DNA of 38,367 nt, from NCBI GenBank assembly GCA_002435745.1, contig DIWT01000058.1, forward strand, positions 1 through 38,367, read 5' to 3'. A program made the translations under genes and the position numbers. Every line of letters begins with the position of its first letter. Within the stretch, counting starts at the first letter, position 1. This DNA comes from a bacterium UBP15_UBA6099 (lineage in GTDB: Bacteria; UBP15; UBA6099). Positions 15,051 to 23,700 of the stretch are shown here, piece by piece. Below the pieces are notes generated by a model that worked only from the letters and a program-made list of their open reading frames with translations, was not told where the DNA came from and did no database searches.

Positions 15051-16658
15051 TTGCATGACTCACCAGTAAAACTTCAGTTTTCTTCAGACGGCCGCGAAGT
15101 AATGGCGGACATCGACCAAGCGAAGACGGGCGGAATGCCTGTAGTCGCCGAGCAGTTCCTCATGGCTCTGGAAGAGATAGGCGCGGAGAATTTCGAGATC
15201 GACTACTCCTCGATCGACCGGCTTATCCAGACTCAGGGCAGCACGGGAAAAATGTTCGCAATCGCCCGGAAGATCAACGGCAGCGTCGAAGTCGCGGTGT
15301 CTTCCGACAAGATGGAAGCCTCTGTGACGATGATACCCCCGAAGGGCGGCAAGGAAATCGATGTTGACGACGTGAAAGCCGCGCTCGCAATGGCTGGCGT
15401 CAGATTCGGCCAGAAGGAAGACGTCATCCAGAACATAGTGGCTCAGGCATGGTACAACGAGAAGGTCGTTGTGGCGGAGGGGACTTCCTCGGAAGACGGG
15501 CAGGACGGCAAGATCGAGTTCCTGTTCAACGTCGAGGACGCCAAGCCCAAGCCGATGATGACGGACGAGGGCGATGTAGACTATTACGAACTGGGCGTGG
15601 TGAGCAACGTTCACATAGGAGAGCCGCTGGCCGAAAAAACGCCTCCGACGACGGGAAAATCCGGAAGGAACGTTCTCGGCGAGGAAATTTCGGCGCGGCC
15701 CGGCAAGGACACACCTTTTCCTATCGGCAAAAACGTCACCTTCTCGCAGGAAAACCCGAACCTCATCGTTTCGCAGATCGCCGGACAGCCGAGGCTCGTT
15801 CAAGGCAAGATTCATGTGCTGCCGGTGTTCGAAGTTAAAGGCGACGTGGATTTTTCCACCGGAAACATAAGCTTCGTCGGCGACGTGATAGTCAAGGGCG
15901 GCATACTCGAAGGATTCGTCGTGAAAGCGGACTCGAACGTTTCGGTGTACGGGCCTGTGAGCGGATGCGTCATCGAGGCCGGCGGCAACGTCTTTCTAAA
16001 CAAAGGCATGCACGGTCAGGACAAAGGCGTCATCGTGGCCGGCGAGGATGTTATAGCGAAGTTCCTAGAGCATACCACTGTGAAAGCCGGCGGAAACATC
16101 AAAGTCAGCGACGGGCTGATTCTCTCTAACGTGACCGCCAAAAAGAGCATAGTCGCCGAAGGAAAGAAGGGCGTCATAGTGGGCGGCCGCGTCAGCGCCG
16201 GAGAAGAAGTCAGAGCCAGAGTCATTGGCAATTATATGGCCACCCCGACCGAGGTGGAAGCAGGCGGAAGCCCTAAAGTCAGAGAAGAATTAAGACAGAT
16301 AGAAGAGCAGAAAAAGAATCTCAAACTGAACCTCGACAGGTCTGAAAAAGGCGTCAAATCGTTGAAGTTGCTTCAGGAAAAGCAAGGCACTCTGCCGCCC
16401 GCGAAAAGGGATCTTCTGCTGCAGCTCACTCGCGCCCAGTTCAACCTGATGGGCCAGTTGAAAAAACTGGAGGCGAGGGAAGAAGAACTCGAAGAGATAC
16501 TCGCTTCCTCCTTTAAAGGAAAAGTGACGATATCAGACGCTATTTACCCCGGCGTGAAACTGATAATCAAACAAGCCGTGCTGCACATAAGGGACCAGAT
16601 CAACTCGACGGTCTTCTACGAGCAGGATGGCGAAGTGCAAGTGGGAGTTTACGGTTAA
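15051..16658 (+). CDS. fapA: FapA/DUF342 family flagellar assembly protein
   Basis: A 535-residue DUF342 (FapA) protein. The N-terminal part is alpha/beta; from about residue 160 the typical sequence appears (VVSNVHIGEPLAEKTPPTTG, then GRNVLGEEISARPGKD). A right-handed beta-helix-like run follows with repeated G-D-V/G-N turns (VKGDVDFSTGNISFVGDVIV, EAGGNVFLNKGM, VKAGGNIKVSDGLI). A coiled coil spans about 405-480, with a short beta tail. FapA affects polar flagellum formation in Vibrio; its biochemical role is not settled. The start is TTG at 15051 with AGAGAG upstream; an ATG at 15102 would drop 17 residues. The gap behind it (14931-15050) is AT-rich with a TAAAAT at 14995-15000 but no clear -35 box. 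Confidence 0.85.
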   Translation: MHDSPVKLQFSSDGREVMADIDQAKTGGMPVVAEQFLMALEEIGAENFEIDYSSIDRLIQTQGSTGKMFAIARKINGSVEVAVSSDKMEASVTMIPPKGGKEIDVDDVKAALAMAGVRFGQKEDVIQNIVAQAWYNEKVVVAEGTSSEDGQDGKIEFLFNVEDAKPKPMMTDEGDVDYYELGVVSNVHIGEPLAEKTPPTTGKSGRNVLGEEISARPGKDTPFPIGKNVTFSQENPNLIVSQIAGQPRLVQGKIHVLPVFEVKGDVDFSTGNISFVGDVIVKGGILEGFVVKADSNVSVYGPVSGCVIEAGGNVFLNKGMHGQDKGVIVAGEDVIAKFLEHTTVKAGGNIKVSDGLILSNVTAKKSIVAEGKKGVIVGGRVSAGEEVRARVIGNYMATPTEVEAGGSPKVREELRQIEEQKKNLKLNLDRSEKGVKSLKLLQEKQGTLPPAKRDLLLQLTRAQFNLMGQLKKLEAREEELEEILASSFKGKVTISDAIYPGVKLIIKQAVLHIRDQINSTVFYEQDGEVQVGVYG

Positions 16659-16659
16659 C

Positions 16660-16680
16660 CCCTTGGCGGACAGCCGAGGG
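16660..16680 (+). other. Intercistronic hairpin after fapA
   Basis: CCCTTGGC pairs with GCCGAGGG (one G-U pair) around a five-base loop, directly after the fapA stop. No U-run follows, and the next gene has its own AAAGGAG site at 16689-16695. It may be an mRNA stabiliser or attenuator. Confidence 0.4.
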
Positions 16681-16701
16681 TCGTCTTGAAAGGAGCCGCT
16701 C

Positions 16702-17037
16702 ATGTCAATACGTTCGGTGGACATGATGGTTCTTTTTTCCAAGACCTCGGATGTGGAAAAAGCGCAGATGCTCGAACAGCATCAGGCGAGAATGTCGCAG
16801 CACAACATAGCAGTCGAGGAACAAAAGGGAAAAGAGATTCAGAAGACGCAGGTGCAGCAGTCGGACCAAGAGAACGAATCCGGAAAGATTCAGGAGCGTC
16901 AGGAAAGGAACCAAGGGAAGAAACAGGGACAGAGTGAAGGCGAGCCGGAAGAAGAGCTTCAAGCGGCGGCGGAAGACCCCGCGAAAAAAAAATTCAGGCT
17001 TCCGGCGCACACGGGCATAATTGACATTAGAATATAA
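16702..17037 (+). CDS. Small charged protein of the flagellar operon, unknown function
   Basis: A 111-residue protein: an ordered start (MSIRSVDMMVLFSKTSDVEK), then a long hydrophilic Gln/Glu/Lys-rich helix-prone stretch (about 20-90), and a short conserved-looking end (KKKFRLPAHTGIIDIRI). I recall short proteins of this layout, starting with a D-L-Q-V-x-x-P-K-type motif, next to fapA in Firmicutes operons, but I cannot confirm homology here. A strong AAAGGAG site precedes the ATG by six bases. It has no membrane helix or signal peptide. It might be an adaptor or exported-substrate-like protein. Confidence 0.65.
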   Translation: MSIRSVDMMVLFSKTSDVEKAQMLEQHQARMSQHNIAVEEQKGKEIQKTQVQQSDQENESGKIQERQERNQGKKQGQSEGEPEEELQAAAEDPAKKKFRLPAHTGIIDIRI

Positions 17038-17106
17038 TCCGCCGGCAAATTAATTGGCTCGCCGCCGGAAGCGATATTAAATTAACTTGAGTCGGAGGAA
17101 TGTTGG

Positions 17107-18108
17107 ATGAAACTCTATAGGTTGAGTCAAGAACTGAAGGGATTGCAGATAGTTTCAATAGAGGAAGGCGAACAGGTCGGGGTGGTTGAGGATTTCATAA
17201 TCGACCCGATTCAAAAATCAATTTCGTCGATGGTGATCAAGGACGACAAGTGGTACACCGGAGCGAAGATGATCGCTTTTTCTCTGATAAAGAACATAGG
17301 CGACTTCTGCATAACCACCGAGAACAGCTCGTCGGTGGTGCCGTTGGGGGAGATGCAGGAACAGGCCAAGTTGCTCGAAAAAGGCCTTTCTATCGTCGGC
17401 GCGAAAATAATCACTCAGGAAGGCGAGCTGATAGGCGAAATCAAGGAGTACAGCATACTGGCGCGCACAGGCAAAATCCTCGGCATGCAGCTAAGAAGCG
17501 ACGCCAAACTGGATTCGCCCGATAGAAATGTAATCCCTGCGGACTACATCGAGACAATAGGCAAAGAAATTATAATCGTGAAAGAAGACGCATTGAGCGC
17601 GTTGTGCTCTTCGCACGAAGAAGCGTTGGCGCTGGCCACGGACGGCGTTGTTCCGGCTCCCAAGCCCAGACCCGTCGCCGCTCCGAAACCCGCCCCGGCT
17701 CCGGCTCCAAAACCCGCTCCGAAACCCGCCCCGGCCCCCGTGTTCGAACCTGAACCGATTCCCGAACCTATCGAAGATGAACCTGTCGCTGGTTCAGGCA
17801 TCGACGCTTCCTCCGACGTCGACATCGAAGAGCTACTCGATCTCGATTCAGCAGCCGAGTCTGCGGGCCTTGTCGAGGAACCGGCGTCTTCGGACGAGGG
17901 CGAAGAGAGCAAGCAAAGCCTAAGCGAGATTTTTGAACGCAGACAGATCAAATATATGCTCGGCAAAAAAGTCAGCAAGGATGTCGTCGGCGACGACGGC
18001 TCCTTAGTGGTCGGGCATGGCGAAACCATCACAGACAGCGTTGTTCAGAAAGCGAAAGCTTCTGGTAAATTCCTCGAACTTTCCATGAACATTGAGATAG
18101 AAGACTGA
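17107..18108 (+). CDS. PRC-barrel domain protein in the flagellar operon
   Basis: A 333-residue soluble protein with two PRC-barrel-like beta domains, residues about 1-85 (MKLYRLSQELKGLQIVSIEE, EQVGVVEDFIIDPIQKSISS) and 95-180 (GAKIITQEGELIGEIKEYSI, RTGKILGMQLRSD). A Pro/Ala/Lys linker (about 182-215) and an acidic Ser/Glu stretch (216-275) follow. A C-terminal module of about 58 residues reads MLGKKVSKDVVGDDGSLVVG, then GETITDSVVQKAKASGKFLE. PRC barrels are protein- or RNA-binding folds seen in reaction centres and RimM; no flagellar role is established. GGAGGA 7-12 bases upstream supports the ATG. It is the last gene of the operon, 20 bases before a clear terminator. Confidence 0.8.
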   Translation: MKLYRLSQELKGLQIVSIEEGEQVGVVEDFIIDPIQKSISSMVIKDDKWYTGAKMIAFSLIKNIGDFCITTENSSSVVPLGEMQEQAKLLEKGLSIVGAKIITQEGELIGEIKEYSILARTGKILGMQLRSDAKLDSPDRNVIPADYIETIGKEIIIVKEDALSALCSSHEEALALATDGVVPAPKPRPVAAPKPAPAPAPKPAPKPAPAPVFEPEPIPEPIEDEPVAGSGIDASSDVDIEELLDLDSAAESAGLVEEPASSDEGEESKQSLSEIFERRQIKYMLGKKVSKDVVGDDGSLVVGHGETITDSVVQKAKASGKFLELSMNIEIED

Positions 18109-18128
18109 TTGAAGCAACAGAATCTTCA

Positions 18129-18166
18129 AAAACGGGCTTGCCGAAAGCGGGCCCGTTTTCTTTTTT
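18129..18166 (+). terminator. Intrinsic terminator at the end of the flagellar operon
   Basis: AAAACGGGC at 18129-18137 pairs perfectly with GCCCGTTTT at 18151-18159; the loop can form a further CCG/CGG inner stem, and six T residues follow at 18161-18166. It may also stop transcripts arriving from the minus-strand lipoprotein gene (18210-19670). Confidence 0.85.
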
Positions 18167-18209
18167 GGCGAGAATATGAGTTATGAATTGTTTGGTTCGG
18201 AAACACTGA

Positions 18210-19670
18210 TTACTGGTGCGACATTATGGTCCATGATTTCGTGTTGGTGTTGTTGAATCTGTCCGCCGCGACGATGGTGATGACATTGGCGCCGGGGTCC
18301 AGCGCCATCTCAATTTGAAACACGCCGGTAGAGTCCACAGTCATCGGGTCGCCGTTAAGAGTGGCGGTGGAGAAAGGCTCCACATAGGCTTTCACAATGG
18401 TGGAAGAATCGTACACGTTGATTATCTGCGCCCCCACTTCGCCCACAGGCGGGAAGGGATCGATGAGAATAATGTCGGGGGCGGTGGTGTCAAGAGATAT
18501 CACCCGCAAAAGGGAAACCTGCTGGCCGAACGGGTCGGCCAAAGTGAGCCTGATTTGATTTTCCCCTTCCTTCAAGCGGATGGGGATGGAGAAGGAACCG
18601 GTGGCGGGGAAGCTTATCTGACCGCTCATGCCGCAGCATATCGAAAGATTCGGGCCGCCCCAGTCTCCCGATCCGTTGTATGATGTTTCTCCCTCAAAAA
18701 TGATCGTCGCGGAGGTGGTGGCGAAGTGGTTCATCGGAGCGGAAAGCGACATCTGTAAAATATTCGTCTCTACAGAGTCCTCTGTGAAAGCAATCAAGGT
18801 TCCGGTTCCGCCATACGCGCTCAAAGTGTACTCGGTTTCAGATCCGTAAACATAGTCGTAGTCGCCGGCGCTGTAAACTGAGCTGTTGCGCATCGGATCC
18901 TTTGTGAAAGGATTCTTAGGATAGTCGTCAAAGATGTCGTAATAATTGTCCATATAGGAAAACAGCTCGGTGAAGTCGTCAGGGTCCGGGAACGCGCCCG
19001 CTTGTCCCGCGTACGCTTCTAGTCCGTCGCGAACCTGAGTCGCCGCTTCGATCGTGTCGCTTTCGAGAGTGTTCGCGTCCCCGCAGTCTATGTGATATAC
19101 CTGATTCTTATATTCCATTCTCCAGCCGTCGAAAGCCACCGTTCCCGACTTTATCACCAGCGTAACCGTGTGCGGCGTTTCCGACAGCCCCGTGGATATT
19201 TCATAGTAAGAAACAAAATCTTCTTTATAACCCTCAAAGGGCGTAGGCGATGACAGATCAAGCGTTCCGACTGATTGCCCGTCGATATAGAACTCTACCG
19301 TTCCGGGATTCTGATAAGTTTTTGTCGGAATAATCATGACGCCGACTTTGGAAAAGGGATTGGTCATCGAAGCGGATAGGCCGGGAGTCGACCCTATGGC
19401 TGATATCCAAGTGTATCCCGCTGTGGCGTCGTAAAGATACCATGATTCGAGAGCGGGAAGATAATAAGTGACGTGGTCGAAAACTGCGGTGGCGCGGACT
19501 CGCTGGTCCAGAGTGGGAGGGTACCACGGCGGAGCGGTGACGGGCATGCCGGTGTTGCCGCCGTTCTGGTTCGAACGGTCCGCGGACCTGCCGCCGCCGC
19601 CGCAACCTGCCGCGAATATAACCAATGCGATTGTGAGCGCCAATCCTGTTGTTTTTATGATATTCTTCAT
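18210..19670 (-). CDS. Lipoprotein with pseudopilin-like insert and Ig-like domains
   Basis: A 486-residue secreted protein with a lipoprotein signal (ALVIFAAGC, lipidated Cys23) and a Gly/Asn-rich spacer. Residues about 50-195 look beta-rich and contain VFDHVTYYLPALESWYLYDA and DGWRMEYKNQVYH. Residues about 205-293 resemble the C-terminal region of type II secretion pseudopilins: GLEAYAGQAGAFPD, then PKNPFTKDPM and GDYDYVYGSETEYTLSAYGG. The rest (about 300-485) carries two Ig/glucodextranase-like beta domains (LKEGENQIRLTLADPFGQQV and LDPGANVITIVAADRFNNT). There is no prepilin peptidase site, so it is not itself a pilin. The ATG at 19670 is chosen because the signal peptide starts there; an in-frame GTG lies at 19691. 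It stands alone, divergent from recO. Function unknown. Confidence 0.75.
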   Translation of the reverse strand: MKNIIKTTGLALTIALVIFAAGCGGGGRSADRSNQNGGNTGMPVTAPPWYPPTLDQRVRATAVFDHVTYYLPALESWYLYDATAGYTWISAIGSTPGLSASMTNPFSKVGVMIIPTKTYQNPGTVEFYIDGQSVGTLDLSSPTPFEGYKEDFVSYYEISTGLSETPHTVTLVIKSGTVAFDGWRMEYKNQVYHIDCGDANTLESDTIEAATQVRDGLEAYAGQAGAFPDPDDFTELFSYMDNYYDIFDDYPKNPFTKDPMRNSSVYSAGDYDYVYGSETEYTLSAYGGTGTLIAFTEDSVETNILQMSLSAPMNHFATTSATIIFEGETSYNGSGDWGGPNLSICCGMSGQISFPATGSFSIPIRLKEGENQIRLTLADPFGQQVSLLRVISLDTTAPDIILIDPFPPVGEVGAQIINVYDSSTIVKAYVEPFSTATLNGDPMTVDSTGVFQIEMALDPGANVITIVAADRFNNTNTKSWTIMSHQ

Positions 19671-19707
19671 GTTCCGCTTAATAACCCTCACAATTCACAA
19701 ACAACAA

Positions 19708-19713
19708 ATTATA
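19708..19713 (-). promoter_or_regulatory. Candidate -10 box for the minus-strand lipoprotein
   Basis: A perfect TATAAT on the minus strand lies about 38 bases before the ATG at 19670. I see no convincing -35 box 16-18 bases upstream, so support is partial. Confidence 0.35.
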
Positions 19714-19808
19714 TTCTACTACGCAATCGTTGCTTCGGCTGAAAGAAGAATAAAAAAAATGGCGGTAACTGAGCAGGAATCAGACTTGATATGCGGGCAA
19801 GGCCGATG

Positions 19809-19837
19809 TTGGCTGAAACGCGTTGTTTATATATAAT
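19809..19837 (+). promoter_or_regulatory. Candidate recO promoter
   Basis: TTGGCT at 19809-19814 and a perfect TATAAT at 19832-19837 are 17 bases apart. Transcription would begin near 19844, which is after the possible TTG start at 19837 and thus argues for the GTG at 19867 as the recO start. Confidence 0.55.
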
Positions 19838-19866
19838 TGCGCAAGAAAATAGCGGCTGGTGAGAAA

Positions 19867-20646
19867 GTGGCGAATTATACGGTCACAGGAATTGTGCTCG
19901 ACTCTGACTTGAAGGGAGAGCGGGACGTCGAGGCGGAAGTGTTCACCCTTGAGCGCGGCAGGATCCGGATGACCGCCAGAGGCACGAAGAAATTGGAAAG
20001 CACATTAAGGGGAGCTGTAGAGCCTCTTACTGAAGGTTTGTTCTTCTTGGCGGAAAGCCGTGGGACTGACATCCTAACGGAATGGGAAGCTATAAACTGT
20101 TATTTTGAGCTTAAAAAGAAGCCCGAGAGTCTCGCCGCCGCTGGTTTTTTGTCTAGGTATATCATAAAGTTTCTGCCGGCAGGTTCGCCGGATGCCACGT
20201 TATATATATTTACAAAAAATATATTGAAGCTTTTACAATTCTCTATACGGCATGATATAATAATGACGGTTATCAAATGGGGTCTTCTTTTGGCGTCTGG
20301 ACAGGCGCCGGAGATGGATGTATGCGCTGAATGCGGGAGTGGCGTTGAGAACGGCGGAGAGGGATGGAGCGTGGAAGCCGGAGGGGCGGTTTGCGGCGTT
20401 TGCGGGGGAGGCCGGAAATTGAGGCCGGGAGCGATGGGGTTCGGGAGAAGCGCTAGGGCGGCGGCGAAAGGATTGCTGGAAGTTGAAATAGACAGCAGGG
20501 AAGAAGCGGCGGCGAATGCGGCGGCTATCTCTGTTCTGGAAAATGATGACCGAAAAGCGGCGGAGGAGTTTTCTACGGCGCTCGGACGATTTTGCGATTA
20601 TCACTTGTTGGACGGAATATCGAAGTTGGAAATGAGAGCGCGTTAA
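19867..20646 (+). CDS. recO: DNA repair protein RecO
   Basis: RecO anneals complementary strands and, with RecR, loads RecA on SSB-coated DNA. The protein has the N-terminal OB-fold start (VTGIVLDSDLKGERDVEAEV, then FTLERGRIRMTARGTKK), a helical middle, and a zinc-binding region with two C-x2-C pairs (CAEC and CGVC). The helical C-terminus ends DYHLLDGISKLEMRAR. The GTG at 19867 gives 259 residues and matches the family, whose first beta strand begins a few residues before G-I-V-L; the upstream in-frame TTG at 19837 lies inside the -10 box. The ribosome-binding site (GGTGAG) is close, four bases away. It precedes the large secreted protein by 80 bases. Confidence 0.9.
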   Translation: MANYTVTGIVLDSDLKGERDVEAEVFTLERGRIRMTARGTKKLESTLRGAVEPLTEGLFFLAESRGTDILTEWEAINCYFELKKKPESLAAAGFLSRYIIKFLPAGSPDATLYIFTKNILKLLQFSIRHDIIMTVIKWGLLLASGQAPEMDVCAECGSGVENGGEGWSVEAGGAVCGVCGGGRKLRPGAMGFGRSARAAAKGLLEVEIDSREEAAANAAAISVLENDDRKAAEEFSTALGRFCDYHLLDGISKLEMRAR

Positions 20647-20693
20647 GAGCAAAGAGGAAGTGGCGGAGAAGGAATCCTAAAGCATAAGCGGAT

Positions 20694-20716
20694 CGGGAAC
20701 ATAAGAAACAATCCCG
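20694..20716 (+). other. Hairpin just upstream of the large secreted protein's ribosome-binding site
   Basis: CGGGA at 20694-20698 pairs with TCCCG at 20712-20716 around 13 bases; its last G is the first base of the GGAGGG Shine-Dalgarno sequence (20716-20721). It resembles other intercistronic folds in this window. Confidence 0.3.
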
Positions 20717-20726
20717 GAGGGAAAGC

Positions 20727-23700
20727 ATGTTCGGAAAGATACTGGAGATGAGGCTCACAAGATGGGTGGCGTCGTATCTGCTTGCGGCGATAACGCTGAC
20801 GCTGACATACGGCGACGGGGCTGGGACGGCGCTCGCGCAACAGTCCGCGCAGAAAAAAATCACTATAGCCGCGGTCGGCATAGAGAACCTTACAAAAAGC
20901 GTCATCCTTGCGGACAACTTCGGGATAGACATGCTTTTGGCCGAACTTTCGGACGTCGAGAACTGCGAGTTGATGGCCAGAGCGAAAATCGTCGAGGCAA
21001 TGAGAGGGTTAAAGCCCAATCCGGACGTGGCGATATCAGTCGGCGAAGCGGTCGGAGCGGACGCAGTGGTAGTCGGGTTCGTGAGCGACATTAAATATTC
21101 CGGCACGGAACAGGCGCAGGTGGAAGTCGGGCTGTCGATGTATTCCGTGGCTGAAGGGCATCTGTTGAGTGAGGCGGTGGTGGTCGGCAGGGTGGCTAGG
21201 CTCGGTTTTTCCGGGACAATGGAACAACTCGCCGAGATGGCGGTTAGAGACGGCGTCAGGAACGCGGTCGGATTCCTTTTCGAAAACATGTCCAAGTTCG
21301 GCGTGGTCACCATGCTGAAGGGAAACAAGGTTTACACGAACCTTGCTCAGAGAGACAACGTAAGGGTTGGCGCCGAGATTGCAATCATGAGGGGCGACCG
21401 CCAAGTCGCTTCCATAGAGATAGACGAAGTCAGCATCGCGCATTCGGTCGGCAAAATAATCGAACAGAAAAAAGGCGTGAGCATCAAGGCTGGAGACAGA
21501 GCGAGGCTGGTTTACACTCCGGCTGTTTACGAGGAGTTGACCGGCGGGATCAAAAAGGTTCCCGAAAAGAAGAAGTTAAGCCCGCTGGTGATAGGATTGC
21601 TGGCGGTGGGAGTGGTGGCGGCTGTTTCCAGAGGAGGGAGCAAGGCCGAATCGTCTCAGGCGCAGCTTGGGCCTTCCTCCGTGGCGAGCGCGGACAACAA
21701 GGCCGTGGTGTATTCGCCGACGCCGTTTAATGTGGACTATATTCCCGGCGCGCCAATCAAGATAAGCAACCCCGCAGCGGACGCCGGACTGATGTCCTGC
21801 TGGAATTCGAGCGCAAGCATCGTGCCGATAAACACGACCGCCTACGAGTTTTTCCTGTCGACAACGACAAAAGACTCGACGCTTCCCGGCAATGGATACA
21901 CGCTGGTTTTTGACATGACGAACATCGCCTTTGAAGATTCGTCCAAGTTGAGCTGCGCCACCTGTAACACTGATTTCGGGACATGGGAAGTGCTCGATTC
22001 GACTTACGGCAGGCACGCTGCGATAGGCAACAGATACGGCGTGTCCTGCAACGTGACGCATTTCACTCCTTATGTCGTGGTTAATGACAACCGGGTATCG
22101 CCTCTTCCGAGGCCGAGCAATTTCAAGGCGCAATGCGGAGATGGCTCCGTGGGGTTGTACTGGCAGGCTCTGGAAAGCACGAACGCGACAGGATACAAGA
22201 TATACGACTGCTCTCCGACATCCTGCTCGACAGTGAAGACGACTATACTAGGTAGAAATACCGAGAGTTATGAACTGAAGAACATGACTAACGACCAGCA
22301 GGTCTGTTATGCCATTCAGGGCATTAGCAGCAATCAGGAACAGGACGCGCTGGTTTCTCCGATTCAGTGCACGATTCCGTCCGCGGACCCGGAAGTCTGC
22401 AAAATCGAAGATATAACTCTCATTTCGCCCGCAAACAATTCGAGCATACAAGATTCAAATCCCACTTTCATGTTTACCGGGTCGGGAACCATGGATTATT
22501 ACATCTTGACAGTGGAAACAACTGCGGCAGTCAAGGAAGTGTTGTTTACGTCCAACGTGAATGGGGAAGGTTCCGGGAACGAAGAAGAAGCAAGACAAAC
22601 GTACTCGATAAGTTACGGCGGATCAAGTCTATATCATAACAACACTTACAGATGGCGCGTCGACGGATACACCAATTCGAGAGGCAAAGAACTTCCTTCA
22701 GTGAGTTGGCAGTTTACTTACACGGGAGGAAACGTAGGAGAGGAATGTTGCGCGATAACACAGGCTCCGTCAACAATTAATCCGACGAACGGAGCGGACA
22801 TCCTGTATTCAGACCCGACTTTTTTGTGGCAGAGCGATCCGTGCGCGAGGAAATATGTGCTGAACGTATATAACCAGAGCGGAGCGAGCGTATATTTCAA
22901 TATACTGGACGCGCCCGGAAATTCGGATTCATACTCCGGGGAAGAGTTGCTCGACGACATGACGTATTATTGGTATGTGCTGGCGGACAACGGGTGTTCG
23001 TACACAAGCGCGAACACAGCGCAGTTCACGAAGCGCGCTCCGACTGAAGCTTCGGACTTGCCGATTCCTCAATGGGTTAGCGGGTCCGGATTGCAGCCCG
23101 TGCTGACGGGAGACAGGATAGTGTCGCTCGAATGGTATGAGATAACCGACCCCAATGTCATCGGTTACAGGGTATTCAGAGGAACATCGTCAACCAGCCT
23201 CTCCACGCTTGATACTGTATATAAATCGCAACTGGGGACATCTCCGCCTAGCGAGAACTGCCCTGTGCAGTTCAGCGAAACGAAGCCGGGTTATTGCGAT
23301 ATCAGCGTTGTGAACGGAACGGAATATTTCTATAAGCTTGCAAGCATAACTACAGGAGGCGTGCCAAGCCAACAGTCTGTGTCGAAGTCCGCGCGTCCGC
23401 CGTTGCAAAGACCTGAACTGATCAGTCCGGGTGCGGTGACGGCGAAAGTTATGACATCAGACGATCCAACCTTCATCTGGTTTTCAGGCAACGGAACGGC
23501 GCAGGTCAGATACGATTTGCAACTTATCGACGAATCGAACAATCAGACAGTCTGGGAGCCGTCATCCATAAGCGGAACCTCGATTCAATACGGAGGACCG
23601 AGGCTCGAAAAAGGAAAAACCTACAGGTGGTCGGTAAGAGCGAGGAACGATTTCATATTTTCACAGTGGAGCACAGCGTTCAAATTCACCAAACAGGAAT

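Noticed and set aside
17041..17070. CCGGC/GCCGG inverted repeat before the PRC-barrel gene
   Set aside because: Only five base pairs with a long loop; too weak to call a terminator or operator.
19837..19866. TTG start for recO
   Set aside because: The TTG overlaps a good -10 box, so it would not be transcribed from that promoter, and the RecO fold begins at the GTG at 19867.
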